Of a stretch of 64,000 nucleotides of DNA, positions 1 through 8,052 are shown in pieces (the stretch's first letter is position 1; every line of letters begins with the position of its first letter). Source of the DNA: Cytophagaceae bacterium (GTDB lineage Bacteria > Bacteroidota > Bacteroidia > Cytophagales > UBA9547); contig JAIYAU010000026.1 of the NCBI GenBank assembly GCA_027488865.1, positions 124,001 to 188,000 of the forward strand, written 5' to 3'. Below the pieces are notes generated by a model that had not been told where the DNA came from, ran no database searches, and was given only the letters and a program-made list of their open reading frames with translations. Both the position numbers and the translations under genes were made by a program.

Positions 1-429
1 AATATTCTTCTTCCAGATAGCATTGTTGATAGTAAAGGAAGCAATGGTTATTTTAAATTTAGAATAAAACAAAAAAAGGATGTTGCTCTTGATACAAAGA
101 TTAGCAACCGAGTTGGAATTTACTTTGACTTTAATGAAGTAGTTTTAACAAACACCTCAATTGTTAAAATCGCAGATTTAAATACAAGAATTACCTCAAT
201 CGCAGACGTAACAGATTCTGAAATTTTTATTTATCCTAATCCTGCACATGAGTACATAACAGTAGAAATAAAGCACGCTATTGATTTTACATTGTTTGAT
301 TTACAAGGTAAAAAACTAATTCAAAAGCGATTAACTGATTCAGGAAAAATAGATATCTCTGAGCTTGAGGCAGGAATATACTTTTGCAAATTGGGAGATG
401 AACGAATTCAAAAATTAATTATTCAATAG
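1..429 (+). CDS. 3' end of a T9SS-sorted surface protein
   Basis: Open from the first base in frame 1 to TAG at 427-429, so only the last 142 residues are visible. The last ~80 residues are a type A T9SS sorting domain: a YPNPAHEYITVEI strand, then FDLQGKKL, then the GIYFCKL and KLIIQ end. The preceding part (ILLPDS, GSNGYFKF, IYFDFN) matches the same stretch of the leucine-rich gene at 43471-45654, so the two are paralogues in this module. By family knowledge the product is exported across the outer membrane and anchored at the surface. Its N-terminal domains and role cannot be seen. Confidence 0.85.
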   Translation, partial: NILLPDSIVDSKGSNGYFKFRIKQKKDVALDTKISNRVGIYFDFNEVVLTNTSIVKIADLNTRITSIADVTDSEIFIYPNPAHEYITVEIKHAIDFTLFDLQGKKLIQKRLTDSGKIDISELEAGIYFCKLGDERIQKLIIQ

Positions 430-440
430 AAAAATGCCAA

Positions 441-476
441 AAAGGGGTGGTTTGAATTATCCTTAACCACCCCTTT
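441..476 (+). terminator. Rho-independent terminator
   Basis: Perfect 12-bp stem, AAAGGGGTGGTT (441-452) with AACCACCCCTTT (465-476), loop of 12 bases, followed by a run of T. It lies 11 bases after the stop of the upstream + gene. The A-rich left side means it could also end transcription of the minus-strand LOG gene. Confidence 0.85.
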
Positions 477-590
477 TTTTTTATGATCAATAAATAACTA
501 TTAAAAAAAATCAAATAAAGTAATTTTGGTAAGCGCGAATTTCAAATTATAGCAATTCAAAATTTGTATTGGGTAGCAAACAACTCCTAA

Positions 591-1313
591 TCAAAAATTA
601 GGTTGCAATAGATATTTTGCATAAAAATCATCAATAATGGCTACTGCTTCCTGCGCAGAATCCACCATGCTAATGAGTAACAAATCTTCTGGATGGATGT
701 TTTTTTCTGTTATCATCACATCTTTTATCCATTCAATTAGTCCAGTCCAATACGATTTGCCAACTAGAATAATGGGGAAACGGCCAATTTTTTTAGTTTG
801 AATTAATGTCATCGCTTCAAATAACTCATCTAGCGTGCCAAAGCCCCCTGGCATAACAATAAAACCTTGAGAATATTTCATAAACATTACCTTTCTCACA
901 AAAAAGTAATCAAAACTTATCAATTTGTCGGGGTCAATGTAGATATTACTCTCTGATTCAAAGGGAAGGTATATTTTAAGCCCAACTGACTTGCCTCCTT
1001 CTAGCCTTGCCCCTTTGTTGCCAGCCTCCATAATGCCCGGTCCGCCACCTGTAATAACGCCGTAACCTTGCCTTACCAGTCGCGACGCTATTTCCACAGC
1101 TATTTGATAATAAGGGTTTTCTTCTTTGGTGCGTGCAGAACCGTAAATGGTGACACAAGGGCCAATTTTGGCTAGTTTTTCAAAACCTTGCACAAACTCG
1201 CTCATTACCTTAAAAATAACCCAAGAATCTTCACTTTTGATATCACTCCAGTTTTTGTCCTTGAAGGCCTGTCTTATTCTGTGTTCTTCTTCAATATTGA
1301 TATTTTCACTCAT
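591..1313 (-). CDS. LOG family nucleotide phosphoribohydrolase
   Basis: 240 residues with a Rossmann-type fold of the LOG/TIGR00730 family. The family signatures are clear: GSAR at 58-61, GGGPGIMEAGNKGA at 89-102 and PGGFGTLDELFE at 155-166, the last being the PGGxGTxxE motif that holds the catalytic glutamate. Known members hydrolyse nucleoside 5'-monophosphates to the base and ribose 5-phosphate; plant and some bacterial members make free cytokinins. The substrate here is not known, and nucleotide salvage or PpnN-like turnover is as likely as hormone synthesis. It stands alone, divergent from the sigma factor gene, with 355 bp between them. Confidence 0.9.
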   Translation of the reverse strand: MSENINIEEEHRIRQAFKDKNWSDIKSEDSWVIFKVMSEFVQGFEKLAKIGPCVTIYGSARTKEENPYYQIAVEIASRLVRQGYGVITGGGPGIMEAGNKGARLEGGKSVGLKIYLPFESESNIYIDPDKLISFDYFFVRKVMFMKYSQGFIVMPGGFGTLDELFEAMTLIQTKKIGRFPIILVGKSYWTGLIEWIKDVMITEKNIHPEDLLLISMVDSAQEAVAIIDDFYAKYLLQPNF

Positions 1314-1525
1314 TTTTTAATAAATATGATGGTAAATATGGTGACCCAAGTTGTATTTTTAATTTCTAAGTTTTATAAAATACAAGTTAATTTATTGTTA
1401 ACAATTGATAGTTACGTGTTCAAACTTAGAAATTGGTAATAAATGGGATCTAATCTTTAACGTCTATTATTAAACAAACCAATCTCTTTTGTGAGTTGGA
1501 TTACAAGAAATGAAACAGGATTTTT

Positions 1526-1556
1526 TTTGATATGTAAGATTTATGTATTAAGTTTG
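1526..1556 (+). promoter_or_regulatory. Bacteroidota-type promoter of the sigma gene
   Basis: TTTG at 1526-1529, a 19-base spacer and TAAGTTTG at 1549-1556 match the phylum's TTTG-N19-TAnnTTTG promoter exactly. The start of transcription would be near 1562, giving a leader of about 105 bases before the ATG at 1669. The rest of the 1314-1668 gap is AT-rich and must hold the LOG promoter, for which I see no good match. Confidence 0.75.
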
Positions 1557-1668
1557 TGTATTATTAATACTCCCCGCTTATAGAATAAAACTTTTACCTT
1601 TCGTTTTATTTAGTTTTACCAAACCATTACGCTATGTAGCACTTCTACGCATAAATATTTCGCGTAGC

Positions 1669-2268
1669 ATGAATACTCTTGAATTATTAGATGCCGAATT
1701 AGTGGCACGTTTTAGAAATGGTGAAGAAAAGGCTTTTGAGATGCTGGTGCATCGTTACAAGTCTAAGATTTACACTTCTATCTATTTCATTTTGAAAGAT
1801 CGAGAACTAGCTCATGATCTTTTGCAGGATACTTTTGTAAAAGCCGTAGATAAATTACGAAGTGGCAAGTACCATGAGGAGGGAAAGTTCTTGCCTTGGA
1901 TTCAGCGTTTGGCTCATAACATTTGTATTGATTTTTTGCGAAAAAACAATCGCCTACCTACCGTCGATATAGAAGAACGAGCCTACCAAAAGCAGTGCTC
2001 CAATTTTATAATAGATGGTGAAGAAAAAAAAATTGCCCAGTCAGATACTAAAACAATTTTAAGGCAGTTAATACATCAGTTGCCATTTGAGCAGCGTCAG
2101 GTATTGCTTATGAGGCATTTTGCCGATATGAGTTTCAAGGAAATTGCTGAAACTACTGATGCGAGCCTAAATACGACGCTAGGAAGAATGCGATATGCAC
2201 TTAAAAATTTACGCAAAAAACTAGAAGAGAACAATATTGCCTATGATCAAGAACTTTACCGAAAATGA
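1669..2268 (+). CDS. ECF-type RNA polymerase sigma factor
   Basis: 199 residues. The N-terminal half is sigma-70 region 2 (FEMLVHRYKSKIY, then DRELAHDLLQDTFVKA, then WIQRLAHNICIDFLR) and the C-terminal half is region 4, with the helix-turn-helix from LPFEQRQVLLMRHF to LGRMRYALKNLRKKL. This fits the usual Bacteroidota ECF sigma factors, which direct RNA polymerase to a small regulon. It ends in a 26-base overlap with the next small gene, so the two are translated together. The target genes cannot be read from the window. A canonical vegetative promoter precedes it, which suggests it is not purely autoregulated. Confidence 0.92.
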   Translation: MNTLELLDAELVARFRNGEEKAFEMLVHRYKSKIYTSIYFILKDRELAHDLLQDTFVKAVDKLRSGKYHEEGKFLPWIQRLAHNICIDFLRKNNRLPTVDIEERAYQKQCSNFIIDGEEKKIAQSDTKTILRQLIHQLPFEQRQVLLMRHFADMSFKEIAETTDASLNTTLGRMRYALKNLRKKLEENNIAYDQELYRK

Positions 2269-2458
2269 CATCCTTTTATATATTTATGGGGAAGTTGACG
2301 CTTTAGAAGCTGAACACATTGAAATCGCATTGCTAGTTGACAATGAGCTTAACAATTTCTTTTTAGAAACAACTTACCTCAAATCAGCTATTGACACAAT
2401 AAAAATCGCCCCTTGTGAGCAAATAATTGAAAAAATAATAAAAGAAATTAGCCTTTAA
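2243..2458 (+). CDS. Small acidic partner protein of the sigma factor
   Basis: 71 residues from the ATG at 2243; a TTG at 2237 is an alternative start two codons earlier. It overlaps the end of the sigma gene. The protein is acidic, with no membrane segment and no zinc-binding HxxxCxxC. The N-terminal part, with LLYIYGEVDALEAEHIEIAL, resembles the start of anti-sigma factors (a short helix pair of the kind seen before the membrane anchor in Bacteroidota anti-sigmas). The overlap and this resemblance suggest a soluble anti-sigma or modulator. The function is inferred from position only. Confidence 0.6.
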   Translation: MIKNFTENDILLYIYGEVDALEAEHIEIALLVDNELNNFFLETTYLKSAIDTIKIAPCEQIIEKIIKEISL

Positions 2459-2573
2459 CTATGATTTTGAGCATTTAAGTATTGGTGTTACAAGTATCCA
2501 AATGGTAGTTTTATACTCTTTGTTAAAACAATACCACCACTTAAAACAAAATCATTACTTCATAGCAGGATGG

Positions 2574-3311
2574 CTAATTAGACAGACTTGGGTATTTCAT
2601 ATCCAGTTGCTCTAAGGTTTCTACAATTTTTTTGGCAATAATATATTCTTTATACCAATTTTGGTCACTTGGAACAATTATCCAAGGGATGTCATTGCAA
2701 TTTTTAAAAACATCTTCGTAAGCCTCTTGGTATTCTTGCCATTTCTCGTTTACCAGCATATCGTTAGGATTAGATTTCCAATTTTTGGTAGGGTTGGTTA
2801 CCCTTTCTTCTAATCGTTCTTTCTGTTCCTTTTTTGAGATATGTAGGTAAAATTTGAGAATGATGGTATTGTTCTCTTCTGATACCATTTTTTCAAATTG
2901 GTTAATAAAGGCAAACCTCCTATTGGCAGTGTCAGTATCAATCCATTTTTCAACACGTGTTATAAGCACGTCCTCATAGTGAGATCGATTGAATATTTTT
3001 ATTGTACCTCTTTCAGGCATTTCTTTATGAATTCTCCATAAAAAATCATGTTCCATTTCTTCTGAGCTAGGTGCTTTCCACGATTTTACACTGCAGCCCA
3101 GCGGATTAACACCTGTAAATACTGCCTTTACTACCCCATCTTTACCTGAAGCATCTACACCTTGCAGGATAACCAATAAGCTATACTTGTCTTGTGCATA
3201 CATTACATTTTGCAGTTCTGGCAGCTTTTGAAGGAGTTTTTGTGTTTCTTTTTTAGTAGCCTCTTTATCTAAGCTTTTGGGTGCTTCTGTGGATATGCCG
3301 TTCAGATTCAT
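2574..3311 (-). CDS. PPK2 family polyphosphate:nucleotide kinase
   Basis: 245 residues from the ATG at 3311. The frame stays open upstream to 3374, but the extra 21 residues are not family-like and would run into the next gene. The Walker A motif GVDASGKDG is at about 51-59 and the Walker B/lid region NRSHYEDVLITRV at about 108-120, both typical of PPK2. These enzymes move phosphate between polyphosphate and nucleoside mono- or diphosphates in the cytoplasm. The subclass (AMP, ADP or both) is not certain. It is 28 bases downstream of an uncharacterised gene on the same strand, perhaps co-transcribed. A link to the phosphorus genes further along is possible but not shown. Confidence 0.88.
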   Translation of the reverse strand: MNLNGISTEAPKSLDKEATKKETQKLLQKLPELQNVMYAQDKYSLLVILQGVDASGKDGVVKAVFTGVNPLGCSVKSWKAPSSEEMEHDFLWRIHKEMPERGTIKIFNRSHYEDVLITRVEKWIDTDTANRRFAFINQFEKMVSEENNTIILKFYLHISKKEQKERLEERVTNPTKNWKSNPNDMLVNEKWQEYQEAYEDVFKNCNDIPWIIVPSDQNWYKEYIIAKKIVETLEQLDMKYPSLSN

Positions 3312-3339
3312 ATATTTACGTTTAATACAAAGATAATAA

Positions 3340-4392
3340 CTAGTTGTTAAAAAACTTACGGCCCACCAGTTCAAACAGTTCGCCTACTTGCTCGTTTTCA
3401 GTGTCCCAATTGTACTTGAGAGCATAGGTTTCGAGCAGCATATTAATAGCGGCATCATAGTTAGTAAATCCATTAAGAAGCGTCATTGCTTGGTCAAACT
3501 CCCAAGATTCTCCCTTAAAGAGCTCATTAATGAACATGAAACGCTGGTTTACAGTAAGCGCCGACTTAATATCCACAATTTTGTTTTTGATGCCATCGTG
3601 CACGGTGTGGGTTGAAGGGGTTTTGAGCATATCGTTGAGAGTAAGTTGCTCTTTGCTAAATCGCTCATTAATGGTTTTGTCTTCTGTTACCAACTTTTGT
3701 TTTTTGTCATCAGGTGCCACCTTTTCATCTGGTACCACTAGTTTTTCTGGGGTATCGTTGATGACAAATCCATCTATTTCAATGGGTATTACTCTTGAAA
3801 AACTTCTTAATATTTCTTCATAAGGCACCATGAGTTCTTTACTTTCATCAATGGCAGGTGCAAGCGCTTTAAGCACATCGTTTTTATTTAGCTCTTTTGT
3901 ATGGATAGAATCTAATCTTTTGATAATATCCGTTAAAACAGCTTTGTTATATCTAAAATATTTTTCTGATTCTTTAAGTCGCTTAATATCAAACTTATCC
4001 GGCAGCAAATTAATAAAGCTTCGGTAAAAATTGGTGGGTACAATGGCCAAATACAATGCCCCCAACACCGACTTATGAATTAATGGCTCAAGATTGATAC
4101 GTTCAACATTAATATGCATGGACAGGGTATTCATAAAAGCCAACAATGCTTCATTTACCTCAGGTTTGTTATAATCAAAATATGGACTTTCCAGTTGGGT
4201 GACTTCGTTTTTCCACGCTTCGTATAAATTATAAATGGTGAAATAGTTTACTTGTTCTACAGGGGTAATTTTTAAAATTTCACTACCTGTGGCGTTATTT
4301 TTGAACATTGTAAAGAATCCATCGCATACTTTGGTGGTAAACTTGCGTGCATAGTCTTCTAAAGCAACAGGATTAATTTTTAATGGCTCCAT
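3340..4392 (-). CDS. Uncharacterised Bacteroidota protein
   Basis: 350 residues, no signal peptide or membrane segment. The N-terminal ~200 residues are helical and not recognised. A charged linker follows (about 210-260, rich in D, E, K and T), then a compact C-terminal domain with NQRFMFINELF, then YNWD and ELVGRKF. I have the impression that this last pattern recurs at the end of many uncharacterised proteins in the phylum, but I can attach no function to it. It lies upstream of the PPK2 gene in the same direction. Probably a cytoplasmic protein with a protein-binding tail. Confidence 0.75.
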   Translation of the reverse strand: MEPLKINPVALEDYARKFTTKVCDGFFTMFKNNATGSEILKITPVEQVNYFTIYNLYEAWKNEVTQLESPYFDYNKPEVNEALLAFMNTLSMHINVERINLEPLIHKSVLGALYLAIVPTNFYRSFINLLPDKFDIKRLKESEKYFRYNKAVLTDIIKRLDSIHTKELNKNDVLKALAPAIDESKELMVPYEEILRSFSRVIPIEIDGFVINDTPEKLVVPDEKVAPDDKKQKLVTEDKTINERFSKEQLTLNDMLKTPSTHTVHDGIKNKIVDIKSALTVNQRFMFINELFKGESWEFDQAMTLLNGFTNYDAAINMLLETYALKYNWDTENEQVGELFELVGRKFFNN

Positions 4393-4569
4393 GTAATAAT
4401 TAAATCAAAGGCACAATTTACAAAAAATGATTGAAGAGGCATGTACTTTTTAACAGTTTGACCAACTAAGGCACAATAATTTACAAAATGGTATAACCAC
4501 CCATTCGTAAAATAAGCTTAACTTGCGGATTCAAAATTGCTCTTTCGGTATTACTAATGTATTTTTTTA

Positions 4570-5910
4570 ATGTCTGGCGATAAAAAATCCTATTGGCTTA
4601 GTTCTGGTTTCTATTCCATTTTACAACGGTTTTCTACATTGGTATTTAACTTTGGCAGCACGGCCATGTTATTTCGATTATTCAGCCTTGACGAATTTGG
4701 AACTTGGGGGCTATTTTTAACTATTTCTAGTATTGTAGAAGTAGCACGTTCTGGTCTCATACAAAATGCAATCATTCGTTTTTTGTCAATATCGGATAAA
4801 AGTGAACATCCAAAAATAATTAGTGCCTCTTTTACACTCAATGTAATCTTGAGTCTATCTACCATCTTGTTGTTGGTGTCGTTTAGCGGGTTGTTGGCAA
4901 ATGTAGTTTTGAAAGCACCGGCGCTAGAATACATGTTTTATTATTATGTGATTACTACCTTGATTTTATTGCCCTTTTTTCAATTTCAATATATTCAACA
5001 AGCAAATTTAGACTTTAAAGGTGTTTTTTGGGGTATGTTTTGCCGACAGGGTTTGTTTTTTGTGGTAATAAGTATATTTTTTATAACTGGTTACAAACCT
5101 GATTTGATTAACCTAGTACACCTACAAACTGCAGCTGCACTAATGGGTGCTATTGTTGGATATAAATTTGCACATAAGTTCACCTCTTTCTCGGCCAAAA
5201 TAGACCAAGAATGGTTAAAAAAGTTATTTGATTTTGGAAAATTTGGGTTTATTACCAATTTGAGTAGCATTGTATCGGGAAGTATCGACCAAGGGATGTT
5301 AAGCAATATGGTGGGTACCTCGGCAGTGGCCTTACAAAGAGCAGCTCTGCAGGTGACTAACGCAGTAGAAGTACCTACGAATGCTATGGCTGATATCGTT
5401 TTTCCTCAAAGCGCTAGAAGGATGCATCAGGACGGCAAAGAAGCTGTTAAGTATTTATATGAAAAATCAGTTGGCGTAGTGTTTGCAATTATTGTGCCTT
5501 TTTTAGCAGCAGTAATGTTATTTCCTACATTAATTTTAACCATCGTAACGGGAGGAAACGAATATTTAAAATCTATTCAGATACTGCAAGTGACACTGGT
5601 TTACACCGCCATAATTCCTTTCGACCGACAGGCAGGAACCATATTTGACTCAACAGGAAGACAAAAGCTTAATTTTGTTTTGCAGATATGTGCCGTGATA
5701 ATCAATTTTATTACTAATTATTTTTTCATCAGTTATTACGGCATAATTGGTGCTGCCTATGGGTCACTTACCACCTATTTGATATCTTTTATAGTAAAAC
5801 AAATTTTATTAAGAAAGATTTACAACATCAACTATTTAGGAGTGTTAAAACACGCTATTTCATTTTATGGCGAAGCCTTTAAGTTAATAAAGCGCAAACT
5901 GGCACGTTAA
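4570..5910 (+). CDS. Oligosaccharide flippase family protein
   Basis: 446 residues made almost entirely of hydrophobic segments, about 12 to 14, with short loops. The N-terminus carries the pattern of the polysaccharide-export MATE-like family (FGTWGLFLTISSIVEV; later GIIGAAYGSLTTYLIS near the C-terminus). Such proteins flip lipid-linked sugar repeat units across the inner membrane. No glycosyltransferase cluster surrounds it, although one glycosyltransferase lies at 6.9-8.1 kb on the other strand. The substrate is unknown. It is single, with no clear operon partner. Confidence 0.85.
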   Translation: MSGDKKSYWLSSGFYSILQRFSTLVFNFGSTAMLFRLFSLDEFGTWGLFLTISSIVEVARSGLIQNAIIRFLSISDKSEHPKIISASFTLNVILSLSTILLLVSFSGLLANVVLKAPALEYMFYYYVITTLILLPFFQFQYIQQANLDFKGVFWGMFCRQGLFFVVISIFFITGYKPDLINLVHLQTAAALMGAIVGYKFAHKFTSFSAKIDQEWLKKLFDFGKFGFITNLSSIVSGSIDQGMLSNMVGTSAVALQRAALQVTNAVEVPTNAMADIVFPQSARRMHQDGKEAVKYLYEKSVGVVFAIIVPFLAAVMLFPTLILTIVTGGNEYLKSIQILQVTLVYTAIIPFDRQAGTIFDSTGRQKLNFVLQICAVIINFITNYFFISYYGIIGAAYGSLTTYLISFIVKQILLRKIYNINYLGVLKHAISFYGEAFKLIKRKLAR

Positions 5911-5961
5911 CCAACGCAATAAAGTCATTAACAAATTGATCCTAATAGGTTCATTCCCAGA

Positions 5962-6465
5962 CTACACCATATAAACACCAAATTCGTCTACCTCGTCTAG
6001 CACCACATTAATGGTCTCTTTTAAAGTGGTAGATAAAGAATAACCAACATAATCTGCAGAAATAGGGAAAGTTTTATGATCTCTATCAACCACCACAGCG
6101 GTTTGCAATTTTTTTATTTCAATATTGAGAAAGGGTTTCATGCTATAGGCCATGGTGCGGCCTGAGTTCATAACATCATCTACCAAGATGATTGTTTTCT
6201 TTTTAAGCAACTTAATATCTATATCTAGCTCTATTTCTGATTGTTGTGGAGAAAATTTGTCAAGGGTTACTTTAACCAAAATGATTTTAATGGCACAAAT
6301 TTTTTCTAAGTCGCTTTTAAGAAATTGTGCAAAGAGATATCCTTTGTCAAATATTCCAGCAATGTATATTTCCTTCTCTTGAAAATTGTTTTCATAAATT
6401 TCAAAAGCTATGCGCTTGATTTTGTCGAGCGTTTGTTTCTTGTTTAAGATTGGTAATTGTTCCAT
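5962..6465 (-). CDS. Phosphoribosyltransferase family protein (PyrR-like)
   Basis: 167 residues with the type I PRTase fold. The PRPP-binding loop is visible at about 92-104 (ILVDDVMNSGRT). The closest resemblance is to PyrR/uracil or hypoxanthine PRTase-like proteins of Bacteroidota, but the base-specific hood does not let me choose a substrate. It is the last gene of a minus-strand run: it starts 5 bases after the NlpC/P60 gene, which itself follows the glycosyltransferase by 6 bases. The operon makes a pure pyrimidine role uncertain. No attenuator-type leader is visible. Confidence 0.8.
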   Translation of the reverse strand: MEQLPILNKKQTLDKIKRIAFEIYENNFQEKEIYIAGIFDKGYLFAQFLKSDLEKICAIKIILVKVTLDKFSPQQSEIELDIDIKLLKKKTIILVDDVMNSGRTMAYSMKPFLNIEIKKLQTAVVVDRDHKTFPISADYVGYSLSTTLKETINVVLDEVDEFGVYMV

Positions 6466-6470
6466 GTGCC

Positions 6471-6926
6471 CTAATTAATAATTCGTTTGATGGTTACAAA
6501 TCGTTCTTTAAAATATTGGTTATCAAAAGTATCGTATCTCACGCCATGTGAAGTAGAGGCGTGTATCCAAGTGATTTTATTTAGATTAGAGACTACAATG
6601 CCAACATGACCTACACCACTTGTTATATCATGTCCTTTAAAAAAGATCAAATCTCCTTGTTTTGCATCCTTTATTGAAACCACGTTTCCTACTTCAGACA
6701 TTTGTAGTGAACTTGATGGCAAAGATACCCCAAATTGGTTAAAAATAAACCCTACAAAACCAGAGCAATCAAATCCACTTGGATCTTTACCAGCGTACTT
6801 ATAACTTACTTTTAAATATTTGTTTGCCGTTTTTACTAACGAATCTGGGCTAACTGGTGGCATTTCCTCCTGGGCTTGCACTTGCACCACTATTAGAATG
6901 AAAAGTATATAAATTAATTTTGACAT
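6471..6926 (-). CDS. Secreted NlpC/P60 (C40) cell-wall peptidase
   Basis: 151 residues. A signal peptide (about 1-18, ending AQA or VQA) is followed directly by one NlpC/P60 domain. The catalytic triad can be seen: Cys54 in DCSGF, His107 in GVGHVG and a polar third residue, His122, in WIHAST. Enzymes of this family cut gamma-D-Glu to diamino acid bonds in peptidoglycan stem peptides in the periplasm. No extra SH3 or LysM domain is present, so this is a minimal form. It lies between a glycosyltransferase and a PRTase in one operon, which suggests an envelope role. Confidence 0.9.
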   Translation of the reverse strand: MSKLIYILFILIVVQVQAQEEMPPVSPDSLVKTANKYLKVSYKYAGKDPSGFDCSGFVGFIFNQFGVSLPSSSLQMSEVGNVVSIKDAKQGDLIFFKGHDITSGVGHVGIVVSNLNKITWIHASTSHGVRYDTFDNQYFKERFVTIKRIIN

Positions 6927-6932
6927 GATTCT

Positions 6933-8051
6933 TTAACTATTTAAGGTTTTGGATATAAATTCAAAAGTCATTTCAGAAGATTTTTGCCATGTGTACTCCT
7001 TACTACGTCTTATAGAATTTAAGGATAGCTCGTGTCGCAAAGTTGGATTATTTATTAATTTTATCAATTGTGTTTTAAGGCTGGTATGGTCTAATGCATT
7101 AAAATATAGACCGTTGTCCTCTAATGTTTCTTCAAGTGTTGGATTGTAGGCGCAAAGTATTGGCAAGCCAGAGCACATTGCCTCTAGTAAAATAATTCCG
7201 AAGGTTTCGCAGGTGGAGGCCAATACAAATATGTCTGCCTGAGCATAAATGGTGGGTAATTCATTAAAGGACACTTGAGTGAGAATATGTACATGATTTT
7301 CCCATCCCCTAAAAACATTTAGTGTGGCCAAAAGTTTGTTGTAACTTGCTGGATATTTGCCTCCTACCAACGTGAGTTCTAACGAATATCCTTCATTTAT
7401 TAGCTCTAATACAGCTTTGGCTACGGTATCCTGATGTTTGTACACATCAATGGTAGATACATATAATATCTTTAACTTTTGTTTAGGTTGGTTATCTTCC
7501 GCATTAGGTCTAAACATTTCGCTGTCAGCCGCATGAGGAATAATAATTGATTTATTGGAAATATTAGGGATTAACTGTTCAGTAAGGTTTAGGCTATGTT
7601 GTGATAAAAAAATCATCCCTTTGGCCCTAGCATAACACGCTTTTTGTATTTGCTGTAACAACTTAAGACGAATTCGCATCAATGAAAATCCATATCTTGC
7701 TCTTTCTATGGCATCAAAAGGAAGTAAATTTTGACAAATAGAAACATAAGGATAAAAATCAATGTTGTTACCAGCTGGTAAAAAAAGCACATCACATACT
7801 TCTTTGGCTTCTTTTGGAAAAACAAATTTTTGCCAAATAGTGCGGTGAAATATGGATCGATTAAGGTACGGGTGTTGGCGTTTTTCCAACCAAGATTTAT
7901 TTTGGATTTGCTCAAGAAGTTGATCCGATGCCCATAAAATTACTTTCTCAAAACCATATTGGGTAGGATTGGCACATTTGAGAATTTCTCTCAAGTGCGT
8001 GATACCACCTCCTGACCCTATATTAGATGCCTCAATGCCAAGTATTGCCAT
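6933..8051 (-). CDS. Glycosyltransferase family 4 (GT-B) protein
   Basis: 372 residues. An N-terminal Rossmann half begins with a glycine-rich loop (SNIGSGGGITHL, residues 9-20). The C-terminal half has the group 1 pattern: LKILYVSTIDVYKHQD (start of the nucleotide-sugar domain) and CETFGIILLEAMCSGLPIL (the EX7E motif that contacts the donor). Such enzymes add a sugar from an activated donor to lipid-linked glycans or other envelope acceptors at the inner membrane. Donor and acceptor are unknown. The stop is followed within 6 bases by the NlpC/P60 gene, and the start is 1 base from the stop of the M43 protease gene. Confidence 0.9.
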   Translation of the reverse strand: MAILGIEASNIGSGGGITHLREILKCANPTQYGFEKVILWASDQLLEQIQNKSWLEKRQHPYLNRSIFHRTIWQKFVFPKEAKEVCDVLFLPAGNNIDFYPYVSICQNLLPFDAIERARYGFSLMRIRLKLLQQIQKACYARAKGMIFLSQHSLNLTEQLIPNISNKSIIIPHAADSEMFRPNAEDNQPKQKLKILYVSTIDVYKHQDTVAKAVLELINEGYSLELTLVGGKYPASYNKLLATLNVFRGWENHVHILTQVSFNELPTIYAQADIFVLASTCETFGIILLEAMCSGLPILCAYNPTLEETLEDNGLYFNALDHTSLKTQLIKLINNPTLRHELSLNSIRRSKEYTWQKSSEMTFEFISKTLNS

Positions 8052-8052
8052 T

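Noticed and set aside
3312-3374. Upstream extension of the PPK2 gene
   Set aside because: It would overlap the preceding gene and is not like the family. ATG 3311 fits.
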